Below, one piece after another: positions 54,548-63,308 of a stretch of 64,000 nt of DNA. Location: NCBI RefSeq assembly GCF_029581395.1, contig NZ_CP121113.1, positions 3,344,001-3,408,000 on the forward strand, in the 5' to 3' direction. The stretch comes from Roseinatronobacter sp. S2. Lineage in GTDB: Bacteria; Pseudomonadota; Alphaproteobacteria; Rhodobacterales; Rhodobacteraceae. Every line of letters begins with the position of its first letter. Position 1 is the first letter of the stretch. The translations under genes were made by a program, and so were the position numbers. A model generated the notes under the pieces. The model searched no databases and was not told the origin of the DNA. It was given only the letters and a program-made list of their open reading frames with translations.

Positions 54548-54829
54548 TCTGATCCGCCACCCTCCAAAGCCGAACGGGATCGTCCCTCACCGGACGAGGT
54601 CCGTGGAAGAAGCCGAAAATGGCTGCTGCGTAACGAGAAGCGCATCCCGGATGAGTGGCAATGGTCCACGAGAAAGAAGGAAAACGAGCTTGACCCAAAT
54701 GCCCAATTAGAGAAGCGGACGTTCGCAAATACTCAACCGCAGCTGTGCGCATGTGGTTTGGGCAGGTGCTCCCGGCAGACCCAGCTTCTGGAGGGCATGG
54801 GTCTATCGTCGAAATTGCTCCAGGCCAGG

Positions 54830-55465
54830 TTATTCCTCCGGGTGTTCCGTCTGGACAGCGCCGATCTGGGTGCTTCCTGCAACGAGACCAGCAACAACCA
54901 AGCCCATCAAGGTCTGCAAGCCTGCCTCCTGATCCAGTCCGGCCTTTGTCGCGGCCTCGACATGCGCGGGATGAACAAACACTGTGAAGGCGTCGCGGAC
55001 GGCGCCTGCCGCCGCGTCGAGGTCCATCGTGCCGAACTCCCCCCGCGCGACGCCGTCGGCGAGGAGGAGGCGGAGGAGGCCGGTCATGCGGCGTGCATAG
55101 TCCGAAATGAGGTCCGGGCGTTCCTCCACGATGCGCCGATACAGGGCGTGCATCTCGGGATCGTCGGCGAGCTTGACGCGCTTGCTGCGGTGGAGTGTCA
55201 GGACAAGGGCCGCCAGCCGCTCGGCAGCAGGAGCATCCGCCTTGACGAAGGTTTCGGCGAGCGCGGCTTCTTCGGCCATCGTCAAGGCGGCGAGGGCGTC
55301 GAAGATTTCGGCTTTGGACCGGAAGTGTCGGTAAATCGCCGAGTGCGAAAGGCCCATGGCCTGGGCGATATCGACCACGTTTGTCTTCGCGCCGCCAAAG
55401 CGGCGGATCAAATCCCTGGCTGTTTTCAGGATGCGGTCGCGTGGGTCAGTGGTGTTGCTTTCCAT
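54830..55465 (-). CDS. TetR-family regulator
   Basis: TetR repressor of about 211 residues, start MESNTTDPRDRILKTARDLI. The HTH is TNVVDIAQAMGLSHSAIYRHFRSKAEIFDALA. The C-terminal part resembles the TetR_C_7/YbjK-like group (TGLLRLLLADGVARGEFGTMDL). It is divergent from the SDR gene at 55582. GTAAC-type repeats in the 116-base gap (TGTAAC near 55505, GTGTAAC near 55530, GTTAC near 55554) are candidate binding sites. Confidence 0.88.
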   Translation of the reverse strand: MESNTTDPRDRILKTARDLIRRFGGAKTNVVDIAQAMGLSHSAIYRHFRSKAEIFDALAALTMAEEAALAETFVKADAPAAERLAALVLTLHRSKRVKLADDPEMHALYRRIVEERPDLISDYARRMTGLLRLLLADGVARGEFGTMDLDAAAGAVRDAFTVFVHPAHVEAATKAGLDQEAGLQTLMGLVVAGLVAGSTQIGAVQTEHPEE

Positions 55466-55581
55466 GCGCAAAGGTCTAGGGCAAGGGTCGGCAAAACGCA
55501 ACATGTAACAGATTTCATTTTTTGTATTGTGTAACTTTCCTTAATCTGCAATGTTACTTGTGCAAGCAAAGGAGCTCCGCC

Positions 55582-56646
55582 ATGACACCAATTTCCGACA
55601 GTCCCACTCGCCGCACCGCTCTCGTCACCGGAGGGTCGGGATTCGTCGGTGGCCATCTCATCGCGCGCCTGATCAAGACCGGCTGGCAGGTCCGCGGGAT
55701 CGGCCGGTCGGCCTCAAGCCGGGCCGCCGTTGCTGCGCTGGGGGCCGAGCCGCACCACGCTGACCTCGCCCACCCTGACGCGCTCGAGCGGGCGATGGAG
55801 GGGGTGGACACGGTTTTCCACGTTGCGGCCCATTTCAAGCTCTGGGGTCCGTTCCGGACCTTTCGTGCCATGAATGTCGATGGCACCCGCAATGTGGTGA
55901 CCGCTGCCGAGCGCGCGGGTGTCAGGCGCGTCGTCTATGTCAGCGCCGCCGCCGTCGTCATGGGACATCCCGAACCGCAGCGCGGCGCGACCGAGGGCCT
56001 GCCTTTGCAACGGATGGGATTTGCTCCCTATTCCGCCAGCAAGGCTGACGCCGAAGAACTCCTGCGGGCGGCAAGCGGTCGCCGCAAGGGCTTCTCGACC
56101 GTTGCGATCCGCCCGCCCATGATCTGGGGGCCGGACATGCCAATGCTCGACCATATGGTGGAGACTGTGAAAGCCGGGCAGTTCCGGTGGGTGGCTGGCG
56201 GCGGGCAGGCCATGTCAACCTGTCATGTCGACAATCTGTGCCACGCGCTGGTCCTGGCGGCCGACCAGGGAAAGGACGGTGCCGCCTATTTCGTGTCGGA
56301 CAGTGTTGACACAACCCTGAAGTCCTTCCTGACGCGCCTTCTGGCGACCCGCGGCGTGCGGCCAGACGACCGCGGCGTACCCTTCGGGATCGCCTGGACG
56401 ATGGCGGGCATCATGGGCGCAGTTTGGCGCCTGCTGCGCCTGAAGGGCGAGCCGCCGCTCACCCGGCAAATGCTGCGGCTGATGGGCAAGGACTTCACGG
56501 TCGACATCTCGCGGGCGCGGAAGGAACTTGGCTACGCGCCGGTCCTGTCGCCCGAAGACGGCTTGCGCATGATGGCACAGCCCGCCTTTCAGGCCCGCGC
56601 AACCGGGTCGCGACATGGTGCCGTCAACGCTTCGGCTGAAGCATGA
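55582..56646 (+). CDS. Extended SDR, NAD-dependent epimerase/3-beta-HSD-like
   Basis: Extended short-chain dehydrogenase of 354 residues. Cofactor motif: ALVTGGSGFVGGHLIARLI. Active-site tyrosine and lysine: YSASKADAEELL (YxxxK) near residue 155. AAGGAG precedes the ATG. The layout resembles NAD-dependent sugar epimerases and 3-beta-hydroxysteroid dehydrogenase-like enzymes. It is divergent from a TetR regulator and overlaps the truncated methyltransferase behind it, so these likely formed one operon brought in by transfer. Confidence 0.87.
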   Translation: MTPISDSPTRRTALVTGGSGFVGGHLIARLIKTGWQVRGIGRSASSRAAVAALGAEPHHADLAHPDALERAMEGVDTVFHVAAHFKLWGPFRTFRAMNVDGTRNVVTAAERAGVRRVVYVSAAAVVMGHPEPQRGATEGLPLQRMGFAPYSASKADAEELLRAASGRRKGFSTVAIRPPMIWGPDMPMLDHMVETVKAGQFRWVAGGGQAMSTCHVDNLCHALVLAADQGKDGAAYFVSDSVDTTLKSFLTRLLATRGVRPDDRGVPFGIAWTMAGIMGAVWRLLRLKGEPPLTRQMLRLMGKDFTVDISRARKELGYAPVLSPEDGLRMMAQPAFQARATGSRHGAVNASAEA

Positions 56647-57112
56647 GCGGCCCTGCGCAGTCGCTGCAAGCAGGCGACGGGGCGCGCTTCCTGCGGGCGT
56701 GGCTGGCCGACCCTTTGGCCATCGCAGCGGTTGCACCGTCCGGACGGACGCTGGCGCGCATCATGACCGCAGGGATCGGGCCTGAAACCGGCCCGGTTAT
56801 CGAACTCGGCCCCGGAACGGGCGTCTTCACGCGGGCGTTGCTGTTCCGAAGGGTTGCGCCCGAAAACCTCTTGCTCATCGAGCGTTCGCCGGCCTTCACG
56901 CTGCTTCTGCGCGAAAGATTTCCGGAGCTGGACATCGTCTGCGACCTTGCACAAAGCCTGGACCACCATGCGAGGGCGCGGCTTCAGCGATCTGCTGGCG
57001 CAATCGTCTCGGGCCTGCCGCTTCTGGCAATGTCCAGGTCGATCCAGCAGAAGATCCTCACCGTAGCGTACAGCACGTTGCGCCCCGGCGGAACATTCGT
57101 CCAGTTCACCTA
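56643..57112 (+). pseudogene. 3'-truncated PmtA-like phospholipid N-methyltransferase
   Basis: The first ~157 codons match SAM-dependent phospholipid N-methyltransferases: FLRAWLADPLAIAAVAPSGRTLA, the SAM motif VIELGPGTGVFTRALL, and AIVSGLPLLAMSRSIQQKIL with LRPGGTFVQFTY. At about 57112 the match stops. The frame continues to 57218 only through sequence that is antisense hipA. The C-terminal substrate part is lost, so it is probably inactive. Its start overlaps the SDR stop. Confidence 0.75.
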
Positions 57113-57527
57113 CCATCTCATCTTCCGAGATGATGCGATACTGCATGTCCTGCTCGGACGGGGGCTCATCCACTGGCAGAAACTGAAGCGCCCCGACGCA
57201 ACCGCGCCCCAACACTGACAGGAGCGAGAATACATCCTTCCCCTGTGCCCCGACCCGCGCGGCGATCTTTTCGCGCAGCTCGCCCTCTGCGTCAGGCAGC
57301 AGATTGTCGAAAGCGGCGACGACGGGATCGCCCTGCCATTTGGCCTTGGACAAAGGCAAGGCGCTGGCCACGGGGAAAGCAGTGTCGGACACCAACCATG
57401 TTGGATCGTAGGTGAAGCTGATCGCGCCATCTGTCGCCCGCGTCAGGGTGCCGACTTTGGACCTCTCGTACCAGACGGCGGTTTTGCTTTGGCGTGTGCG
57501 GCGACCTGCACGGGTGTCGCGCGCCAT
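57113..57527 (-). pseudogene. hipA: 3'-truncated HipA toxin kinase fragment
   Basis: N-terminal third of a HipA serine/threonine kinase. It has TAVWYERSKVGTLTRATDGAISFTYDPTWL, AFPVASALPLSKAKW, VVAAFDNLLPDAEGELREKIA and VFSLLSVLGRGCVGALQFLP, then ISEDEM and the junction with the truncated methyltransferase. The kinase core is gone, so it cannot phosphorylate. It starts one base after the hipB stop. Confidence 0.8.
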
Positions 57528-57528
57528 C

Positions 57529-57776
57529 TCAGAGCAAATCCCGATCGGGCAGACGGTCGGTCGCCGACAGCTCTGCGCCAAGGGCCTCAAGGAGGCGCAG
57601 ATAAACATCGAGGCTTACTGACACGACGCCGTTTTCGATGTCGGAAATGGTGGACTGTGCGGTGCCCGTCATTTCCCCAAGCTGTTTCTGGCTGATCTTG
57701 CACGCGGCTCGTCGGGCACGCAGGGCGCCCCGGCCTGTCTGAGGCTTCGGATGGGGAATGCGAAGGCGTCGGTCAT
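57529..57776 (-). pseudogene. hipB: HipB-like antitoxin with a frameshift
   Basis: An XRE-type HTH protein is readable: ALRARRAACKISQKQLGEMTGTAQSTISDIENG and LDVYLRLLEALGAEL, ending at 57529. No start codon lies in that frame. The natural N-terminus (ATG at 57776, MTDAFAFPIRSLRQ) is in another phase, so a one-base change near 57733-57740 has broken the gene. A sequencing error there would restore it. Confidence 0.65.
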
Positions 57777-57811
57777 GGTGAATTGATAGCTCTTGGGCGA
57801 TATTTTGTTAA

Positions 57812-57862
57812 TATAGCTTTGCGGCTATAAATACGAATTATAGCCTGAGAGCTATCGATAGC
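57812..57862. promoter_or_regulatory. Array of inverted repeats upstream of hipBA
   Basis: TATAGC-TTTGCG-GCTATA (57812-57829), GCTATAA-ATACGAA-TTATAGC (57824-57844) and the palindrome GCTATCGATAGC (57851-57862) overlap or follow each other. HipB-type repressors bind spaced inverted repeats of this kind. Confidence 0.6.
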
Positions 57863-57958
57863 GCTGAGTGAGAATTCTACATTCCAGCGGAAGCGGAGCG
57901 CGTAGAAAGCATCATCGTCGTCCCCGCGTCAAGCTCAGTGGCGCTTTCAGCGTCTTGC

Positions 57959-58300
57959 TCACCGGCCATCGGCGCCCTCGATGATGGCCTTGAATGCCGC
58001 ATCGCGCGTGCGAGCCTTCTTGCCCCAAAGCACGGCCAGATGCTCCCGCGCACTGGTGACCGCCGCGCGCAACTCGTGCAACACCTCCGCATCTCGTTTG
58101 CTCAGCTTGCGGTCTTTGGGTTGCAAACGCGGGTCATTTAGCCATCGTGCAATCTGGTTGACGTTCGACCCGATCATCGACAGCTCCCGCCGCATCGCAA
58201 TCACTGCGTCGGCCAGCTCTGCATCCGCTGTCAGAAATCCGCCCGGGTGGCGCACGAACCCGCGCAGGGCTGTAGATTTCTGATCAACCCTCAGTGGCAA
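57959..58300 (-). pseudogene. MobC-like plasmid mobilisation protein remnant
   Basis: A 113-codon frame with AVIAMRRELSMIGSNVNQIARWLND, the helical core of MobC-type relaxosome accessory proteins (I-G-x-N-x-N-Q-I-A). The N-terminal DNA-binding part seems missing or unrecognisable, and no relaxase follows. It suggests that an integrated plasmid or mobilisable element once lay here. Confidence 0.55.
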
Positions 58301-58728
58301 TCAACACGCGACGGTTTTGTCGTGCAAACTTTTTTCAAGCGTCAACGCTATCCGCGTCACGCTCCAGTGTATCCGCGATGCGTTCAACGGAGTAGCGGTG
58401 GTGCTGTTCCGGTTTACTTGCTGCGCAAGCATGAAACCTTCTGTTTATGCTGCACGAGGAGGGGAATCCTGTAATCGAACTCAGCAGCAACCTCTTGGGC
58501 ATTGCAAATTGCCCACACAGGGCAAGTGTAGTCACATGTCTGGCCCCGTCCAAGAGATCAGTGGCATCCCTCAGCAAAATTAACTGCATAAACTGCACCA
58601 TGCAGCGTTTGTGAGCATACGAACAAAGCAGAAATTAATTTAAATTGTGAGGGAGTGGTGTACGACTATAGTTTAACATTAGAAAAATACACTTTACAAA
58701 AGTAGTCTCTTGCTGTTCTCTCTCCTGT
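58301..58728. other. Intergenic region upstream of the polyol operon
   Basis: No gene seen. The last 130 bases are AT-rich and likely hold the promoter. GTTTGTGAGCATACGAAC (58607-58624) is an imperfect inverted repeat (GTTtGT/ACgAAC), a possible DeoR- or LacI-type operator. There is no obvious regulator gene next to it in the window. Confidence 0.4.
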
Positions 58729-60432
58729 ATGAAAACACAAGCCTCATCTCTCATTGCAATGGACACCTCCCAGCGTGATCTTGCGAAAACCCGACTTGGA
58801 GCACTGTCCAAGATTGATGTCCTTATTCTGGGTGGCGGTGTAAATGGCGTCGCGGCACTACGCGACCTTGCGTTGAATGGCCTTTCCTGCGTGCTGTTGG
58901 ACACCGGCGATTTCTGTGCCGGGGCCAGCAGTGCGTCCAGTCGTATGGCACATGGGGGATTGCGTTACCTGGAAGGGCGCGAATTTGCGCTGGTTGCTGA
59001 GTCAGCGAGGGAACGCAATCGGCTGATTGTCTTCGCCGGGCATCAGGTGAAGCCATTGGAAATTGTTGTTCCCTTACACAATCTGGTTGCGGGCTTCTCG
59101 GGTTCTGTCGGTCGTTTCTTAGGTCTGTCAAAAAAAAGCGGGCCGCTGTCACTTGCCGCGCTTGAAGGCGCGTTGCGCTTGTATGAAGCCTATGGCCGGA
59201 AAGAACACCCGCTTCCTGCCCACAAGACGATCTTGCGCAAGACCCGGTTCCCATCGGGCCTGCACCCCGGCACCCGTGCGCTCGTGACCTATTATGACGG
59301 GCAAATCAATCAGCCTGAAGGGCTGATATTCGAAATGATCGCAGAATCCATGTCGCAGAGCGATCAGATCGCCGCGCTGAACCACGTTTGCTGGAAACGG
59401 CATGGTGATGATTTTGTTGTTCAAGACCTTTTCGGAGAAGACATTTTCCGAATTCGCCCGAAACTTGTCGTGAATGCGACCGGTGCCTGGATCGACCGCG
59501 TGAATGCACAACTTGGGGGCAATACGCACTATCTGCGCGGGGTAAAGGGGGCACATATCGTACTCGACAACCCCGAACTGAGTAAACGCATGAGCGGCAA
59601 GGCGTTCTATTTCGATGACGGGTCAGGGCGCATGATAATCACATTGCCCGTTGGGGAAAATGTGCTTGTCGGCACAACCGAGGTTGACACATGCGAGCCA
59701 GAGGATCGAACCATCTCCCAAGACGAGGTCGGCTATCTGCTCGGCGCAATAGACGGGCTGTTTTCTGACATTACGGTGACCGGGGATCAGATTGTCTCGA
59801 TGACCACAGGCATTCGTCCATTGCGGCGCAGTTCAGGTTCGGCCACCAGCGCGGCCCGCGACCACGCCTTGGAAGAAGATCGCTTTGAAGATCTGAATGC
59901 GCCCGTGCTGTCAATGGTCGGTGGCAAATGGACAACGTTTCGTGCCTTTGCCGAAGGTGCCGGCGACAGGGTTCTGGCACGACTTGGTCGCACGCGCAGC
60001 AACTCGACGGCGGCTCGCCATTATCCCGGCGCTGCCCCCTGCACGGCGCGCGACATCATTGACCAGACAGGTTGCACACAGGACATGGCTAACCGGCTTG
60101 TTCAACGCTATGGCGCGCTGGCGCGCGAAGTTGCCCCGCTATGCATGGGGTCTGGTGCCACTGCGTTAGCTGGGGCAGCGAACTACTGCCGTGGCGAAAT
60201 GATCTGGGCGATCCGCGCCCGAGCTGCGATGCGGATCGAGGATCTGGCATTGCGTCGTTCCCGCCTGACATTCGGACATGGGCTACAACGTGAAACGCTT
60301 GATGATCTGGCAACGTTGATCCATCAGCAAACCGGGCGTTCGCGGAACGATCTGGCGAGAGAAATCGAGGCAGCGCTGCGAGATCCGAGACTGATGGGAA
60401 GACGCACTCAGCCCGAGGAGGTCGATGCATGA
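58729..60432 (+). CDS. GlpD-like FAD-dependent polyol-phosphate dehydrogenase
   Basis: Flavoprotein of 567 residues of the glycerol-3-phosphate dehydrogenase family. FAD motif: DVLILGGGVNGVAALRDLALNG near residue 30. GASSASSRMAHGGLRYLEG and the substrate-side GGKWTTFRAFAEGAGD are typical of GlpD. The C-terminal DAO_C domain follows. It overlaps the next gene, an FGGY kinase, by four bases. GlpD-plus-FGGY pairs occur for glycerol and, as EryB/EryA, for erythritol, so the substrate is a polyol phosphate of uncertain identity. The start is uncertain (ATG at 58729 or 58759), as neither has a strong ribosome site. Confidence 0.85.
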   Translation: MKTQASSLIAMDTSQRDLAKTRLGALSKIDVLILGGGVNGVAALRDLALNGLSCVLLDTGDFCAGASSASSRMAHGGLRYLEGREFALVAESARERNRLIVFAGHQVKPLEIVVPLHNLVAGFSGSVGRFLGLSKKSGPLSLAALEGALRLYEAYGRKEHPLPAHKTILRKTRFPSGLHPGTRALVTYYDGQINQPEGLIFEMIAESMSQSDQIAALNHVCWKRHGDDFVVQDLFGEDIFRIRPKLVVNATGAWIDRVNAQLGGNTHYLRGVKGAHIVLDNPELSKRMSGKAFYFDDGSGRMIITLPVGENVLVGTTEVDTCEPEDRTISQDEVGYLLGAIDGLFSDITVTGDQIVSMTTGIRPLRRSSGSATSAARDHALEEDRFEDLNAPVLSMVGGKWTTFRAFAEGAGDRVLARLGRTRSNSTAARHYPGAAPCTARDIIDQTGCTQDMANRLVQRYGALAREVAPLCMGSGATALAGAANYCRGEMIWAIRARAAMRIEDLALRRSRLTFGHGLQRETLDDLATLIHQQTGRSRNDLAREIEAALRDPRLMGRRTQPEEVDA

Positions 60433-61919
60433 GTGACGATCTTATAATTGCCATCGACGCTGGAGGTACCGTCGTCAAGGTCGTTGCCTTTGACCTGACT
60501 GGCGGAGCTTTCGCCATAGAAACCGCCGCCGTGAAAACCATCCATCATGATGATGGCAGGGTCGAGCGCGAAGTTGAAGCGTTCTGGTCCGGTACCGTGC
60601 TGGCCTTGCGCCGGATTATGGCTGTCTGCGCAAAGCACAGGATTTTAGGCGTTGGCTGCACGGGCTTCGGCAATGGAATCTTTCTTGTCGACGATGACGG
60701 TCACGGGACGCGGCCGGGAATCGTTTCGGTCGATCACAGGGCGCAACCGCTGGTGGATGCGCTTGCCGCCACGAACGAAGCTACAGAAATCGCAGAGATT
60801 ACAGGCAACCGTATATGGGGCGGGCAAACTGTCATGCAATTGGCATACCTTGCCCGCACGGAACCCGAGGTGATGAATCGTACCCGCTGGGCCTTGGCCT
60901 GCAAAGACCTGATCCGCATGCGTCTGACAGGCAGTGCCTCTACTGACCCCACAGATGCCAGCGGCGGGGGATTGATGAACCTGAAATCAGGCACCTATGC
61001 CTTGTCTGTTTTCGAACGGTTGGGGTTGACCCCGCATCTCCACCGTCTGCCGCCTATCGTGGACAGTGACATGATCGCCGGCCATATTTCGCGCCGCGCA
61101 TCCGAAGAAACCTGTCTACCCGAAGGGACACCTGTCGCGGGATCGATGATGGATGTCGCAGCCTGCGCGCTTGGCGCAGGGGCTTTCAATGCGCCGTTTC
61201 TGACGATGATTGCAGGCACCTGGTCGATCAACTGTCTGGAAACGGGACCATCCCAAAGCCAAGGCGCAGATGTACCAATCCTCAATATGCTTTATCGCGG
61301 CGGTGCGGGCAGGCTGATCGCCGAAGGCAGCCCCAGTTCGGCAGCCAATCTGGGTTGGTTTCTGGATCATGTCATGGGTGGGAAACTGTCGCTTGGCACA
61401 GCCAACGAAATGGTTGCGGCCAGCCCTGTCATAACGCGTCGCTGTCAGTTTTTGCCCTATATCTTCGGCCCCGAACCACGCCGTGGCGGATTTGTGGACA
61501 TGTCCGCCGGTGACAATCTTGGCACCATGTTGCGGGCCATCTACGAAGGGGTCGTATTTCAGGCAAAACGCCACGCCGACGAAGCAGTGGCCCTTGCCGG
61601 GTGCCACTTTCCGCCGACAATCCGCCTTGCCGGTGGCGCATCGAAGTCATCAGTCTGGGCGCAGATCTTTGCCAATATCTGCCAGCGCCCTGTCGAGGCA
61701 GTCCGCACCACCGAGGTCGGCGCGCTGGGTGCCGCCATCTGTGCGGCAGTCGCATCCGGGGCCTATGCCAATCTTGCCGAGGCATCGCGCCAGATGACTG
61801 GTGCCGGACAACGCTACGAACCCGACCCGAAGCTAGCCGATTTCTATGAAGAGAGGTTCAGGAAGTTCTGCCTGCTTGATGAAGGTATGGCAGAGCAATT
61901 GAAGCAGACCGCTTGCTAA
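60429..61919 (+). CDS. FGGY-family carbohydrate kinase
   Basis: Sugar or polyol kinase of 496 residues. The ATPase phosphate-1 motif is IIAIDAGGTVVKVVAFDL. The central FGGY region includes SVDHRAQPL and DASGGGLMNL, and the C-terminal part has IRLAGGASKSSVWAQIFANICQRPVE, ending with EVGALGAAICAAVA. It resembles LyxK/XylB- and EryA-type kinases more than GlpK. It is coupled to the GlpD-like enzyme and followed by a sugar-binding protein, fitting uptake, phosphorylation, then oxidation of a polyol. Confidence 0.88.
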   Translation: MSDDLIIAIDAGGTVVKVVAFDLTGGAFAIETAAVKTIHHDDGRVEREVEAFWSGTVLALRRIMAVCAKHRILGVGCTGFGNGIFLVDDDGHGTRPGIVSVDHRAQPLVDALAATNEATEIAEITGNRIWGGQTVMQLAYLARTEPEVMNRTRWALACKDLIRMRLTGSASTDPTDASGGGLMNLKSGTYALSVFERLGLTPHLHRLPPIVDSDMIAGHISRRASEETCLPEGTPVAGSMMDVAACALGAGAFNAPFLTMIAGTWSINCLETGPSQSQGADVPILNMLYRGGAGRLIAEGSPSSAANLGWFLDHVMGGKLSLGTANEMVAASPVITRRCQFLPYIFGPEPRRGGFVDMSAGDNLGTMLRAIYEGVVFQAKRHADEAVALAGCHFPPTIRLAGGASKSSVWAQIFANICQRPVEAVRTTEVGALGAAICAAVASGAYANLAEASRQMTGAGQRYEPDPKLADFYEERFRKFCLLDEGMAEQLKQTAC

Positions 61920-61959
61920 GGCGGAGAGGATACCATCGAAAACCAAGGGAGGAAGATCA

Positions 61960-63237
61960 ATGCAACGTAAGATTTTGCTACTGAGTACGGCGTTCTGCAC
62001 ACTGGCCTTGCAGGCACACGCGCAGGACGAAATGTCCTGCAAGGGGCAAGTGCCATCGATCAACGTGATTGGGCAAGGTATGCCTGCGGTCACGGAACTC
62101 GACAAACGCTTGTCAGAGTTCAACGAGAAATGGGATACTCAGGTCAGGATTACACTGCTTGGCGAGAACGAGCGCCGTGCCAGGGCGCGGCTGGACGCGT
62201 CGACCGGGGCCGGGTCTTATCAGGTAATCTATATAGACGAGGCAAACCTGGCCGAATATGTCTCGGCCGGATGGGTGTATCCCATAGCCGACGTTGTGCC
62301 CGAAAGCTATGACATCTCTGATTTCCGCACAGACCTCAGCAATGTCGCCACAATCGATGGCGTGCAGTATTTCGCGCCCTTTGTCGGTGGCGGCGATGTG
62401 ATGATGTATCGCAAAGACCTGCTGGAAGACGCCGGGCTGGACGTGCCACGCACGCTGGACGACTTGGTTGTCGCAATCAAGGCACTGAGCGAAGCAGATA
62501 ACGGTGCGTATGGTTGGGCAGCGCGCGGGCAACGCGGCTCGGGAATGAATGTGTGGCGCTGGACCCCCTTTTTCCGGGCGTTCGGCGGCGAATGGCTTGA
62601 AGACGGGATGCCTGCCTTCAATAGTCGGGCCGGGGTCGAAGCGACAGAACTATACAAAGACCTGATGGCCTATGCCCCGCCGGGTGTAGCAACCTTCAAC
62701 TGGTCAGATTCGATCGAGGCGTTCCGCAGCGGACAGGTGGCGTTTCTGATCGAATCCGATGTGTTCGGTCCCTGGATGGAAGATGTCTCGAAGTCCGCTG
62801 TCGTCGGCAAGGTAGGCTACGCGCCGCCACCTGATCCACTTCCTTCGGCGGGCTGGGCGCATGGTTGGGCGGTATCGACAGTCGGCGCCCCCGAGGGTTG
62901 CATGAAGATTGTGGCAGGTGACTTCATCGGTTGGGCCACATCCAGAGAAATGGAACAGAAGCGACTTGAGGCAGGAATCGCATCGGATGTCGGGCGGACA
63001 TCGACACTGCAAGGTGATGCATTCAATGCATTGGTGCCGCAGGAGTATATCGATGCGCTACTTGCGACCGGCCCCAAAACGGATCTGTTGATCATGGCCA
63101 GCCCAGTCTGGCCTGAAATCGGCGACACGCTGGGTCTTGCACTAGAGGAAATCTTCGCCGGCACCCGCACCGATGTTCAGGGCGTGCTTGATGAAGCTGC
63201 CTTTTTTGCCGAGGACAGCCTTGCAGGGCTGAAGTAA
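61960..63237 (+). CDS. CUT1-type ABC sugar-binding protein
   Basis: Family 1 extracellular solute-binding protein of 425 residues, with a signal peptide to about residue 22 (LALQAHAQDE). The core has YQVIYIDEANLAEYVSAGWVYPI, GGGDVMMYRKDLLEDAGLDVPRTLDD and FRSGQVAFLIESDVFGPW, typical of maltose/polyol binders. GGGAGGAAGATCA stands before the ATG. It supplies ligand to the permease behind it. Confidence 0.9.
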   Translation: MQRKILLLSTAFCTLALQAHAQDEMSCKGQVPSINVIGQGMPAVTELDKRLSEFNEKWDTQVRITLLGENERRARARLDASTGAGSYQVIYIDEANLAEYVSAGWVYPIADVVPESYDISDFRTDLSNVATIDGVQYFAPFVGGGDVMMYRKDLLEDAGLDVPRTLDDLVVAIKALSEADNGAYGWAARGQRGSGMNVWRWTPFFRAFGGEWLEDGMPAFNSRAGVEATELYKDLMAYAPPGVATFNWSDSIEAFRSGQVAFLIESDVFGPWMEDVSKSAVVGKVGYAPPPDPLPSAGWAHGWAVSTVGAPEGCMKIVAGDFIGWATSREMEQKRLEAGIASDVGRTSTLQGDAFNALVPQEYIDALLATGPKTDLLIMASPVWPEIGDTLGLALEEIFAGTRTDVQGVLDEAAFFAEDSLAGLK

Positions 63238-63308
63238 CGCAACTTTCCCGTCCGTGTGTGCAGGGGTTTCCCTGCACACCGGGCACAACGTCCCATGAAG
63301 GATAGAGC

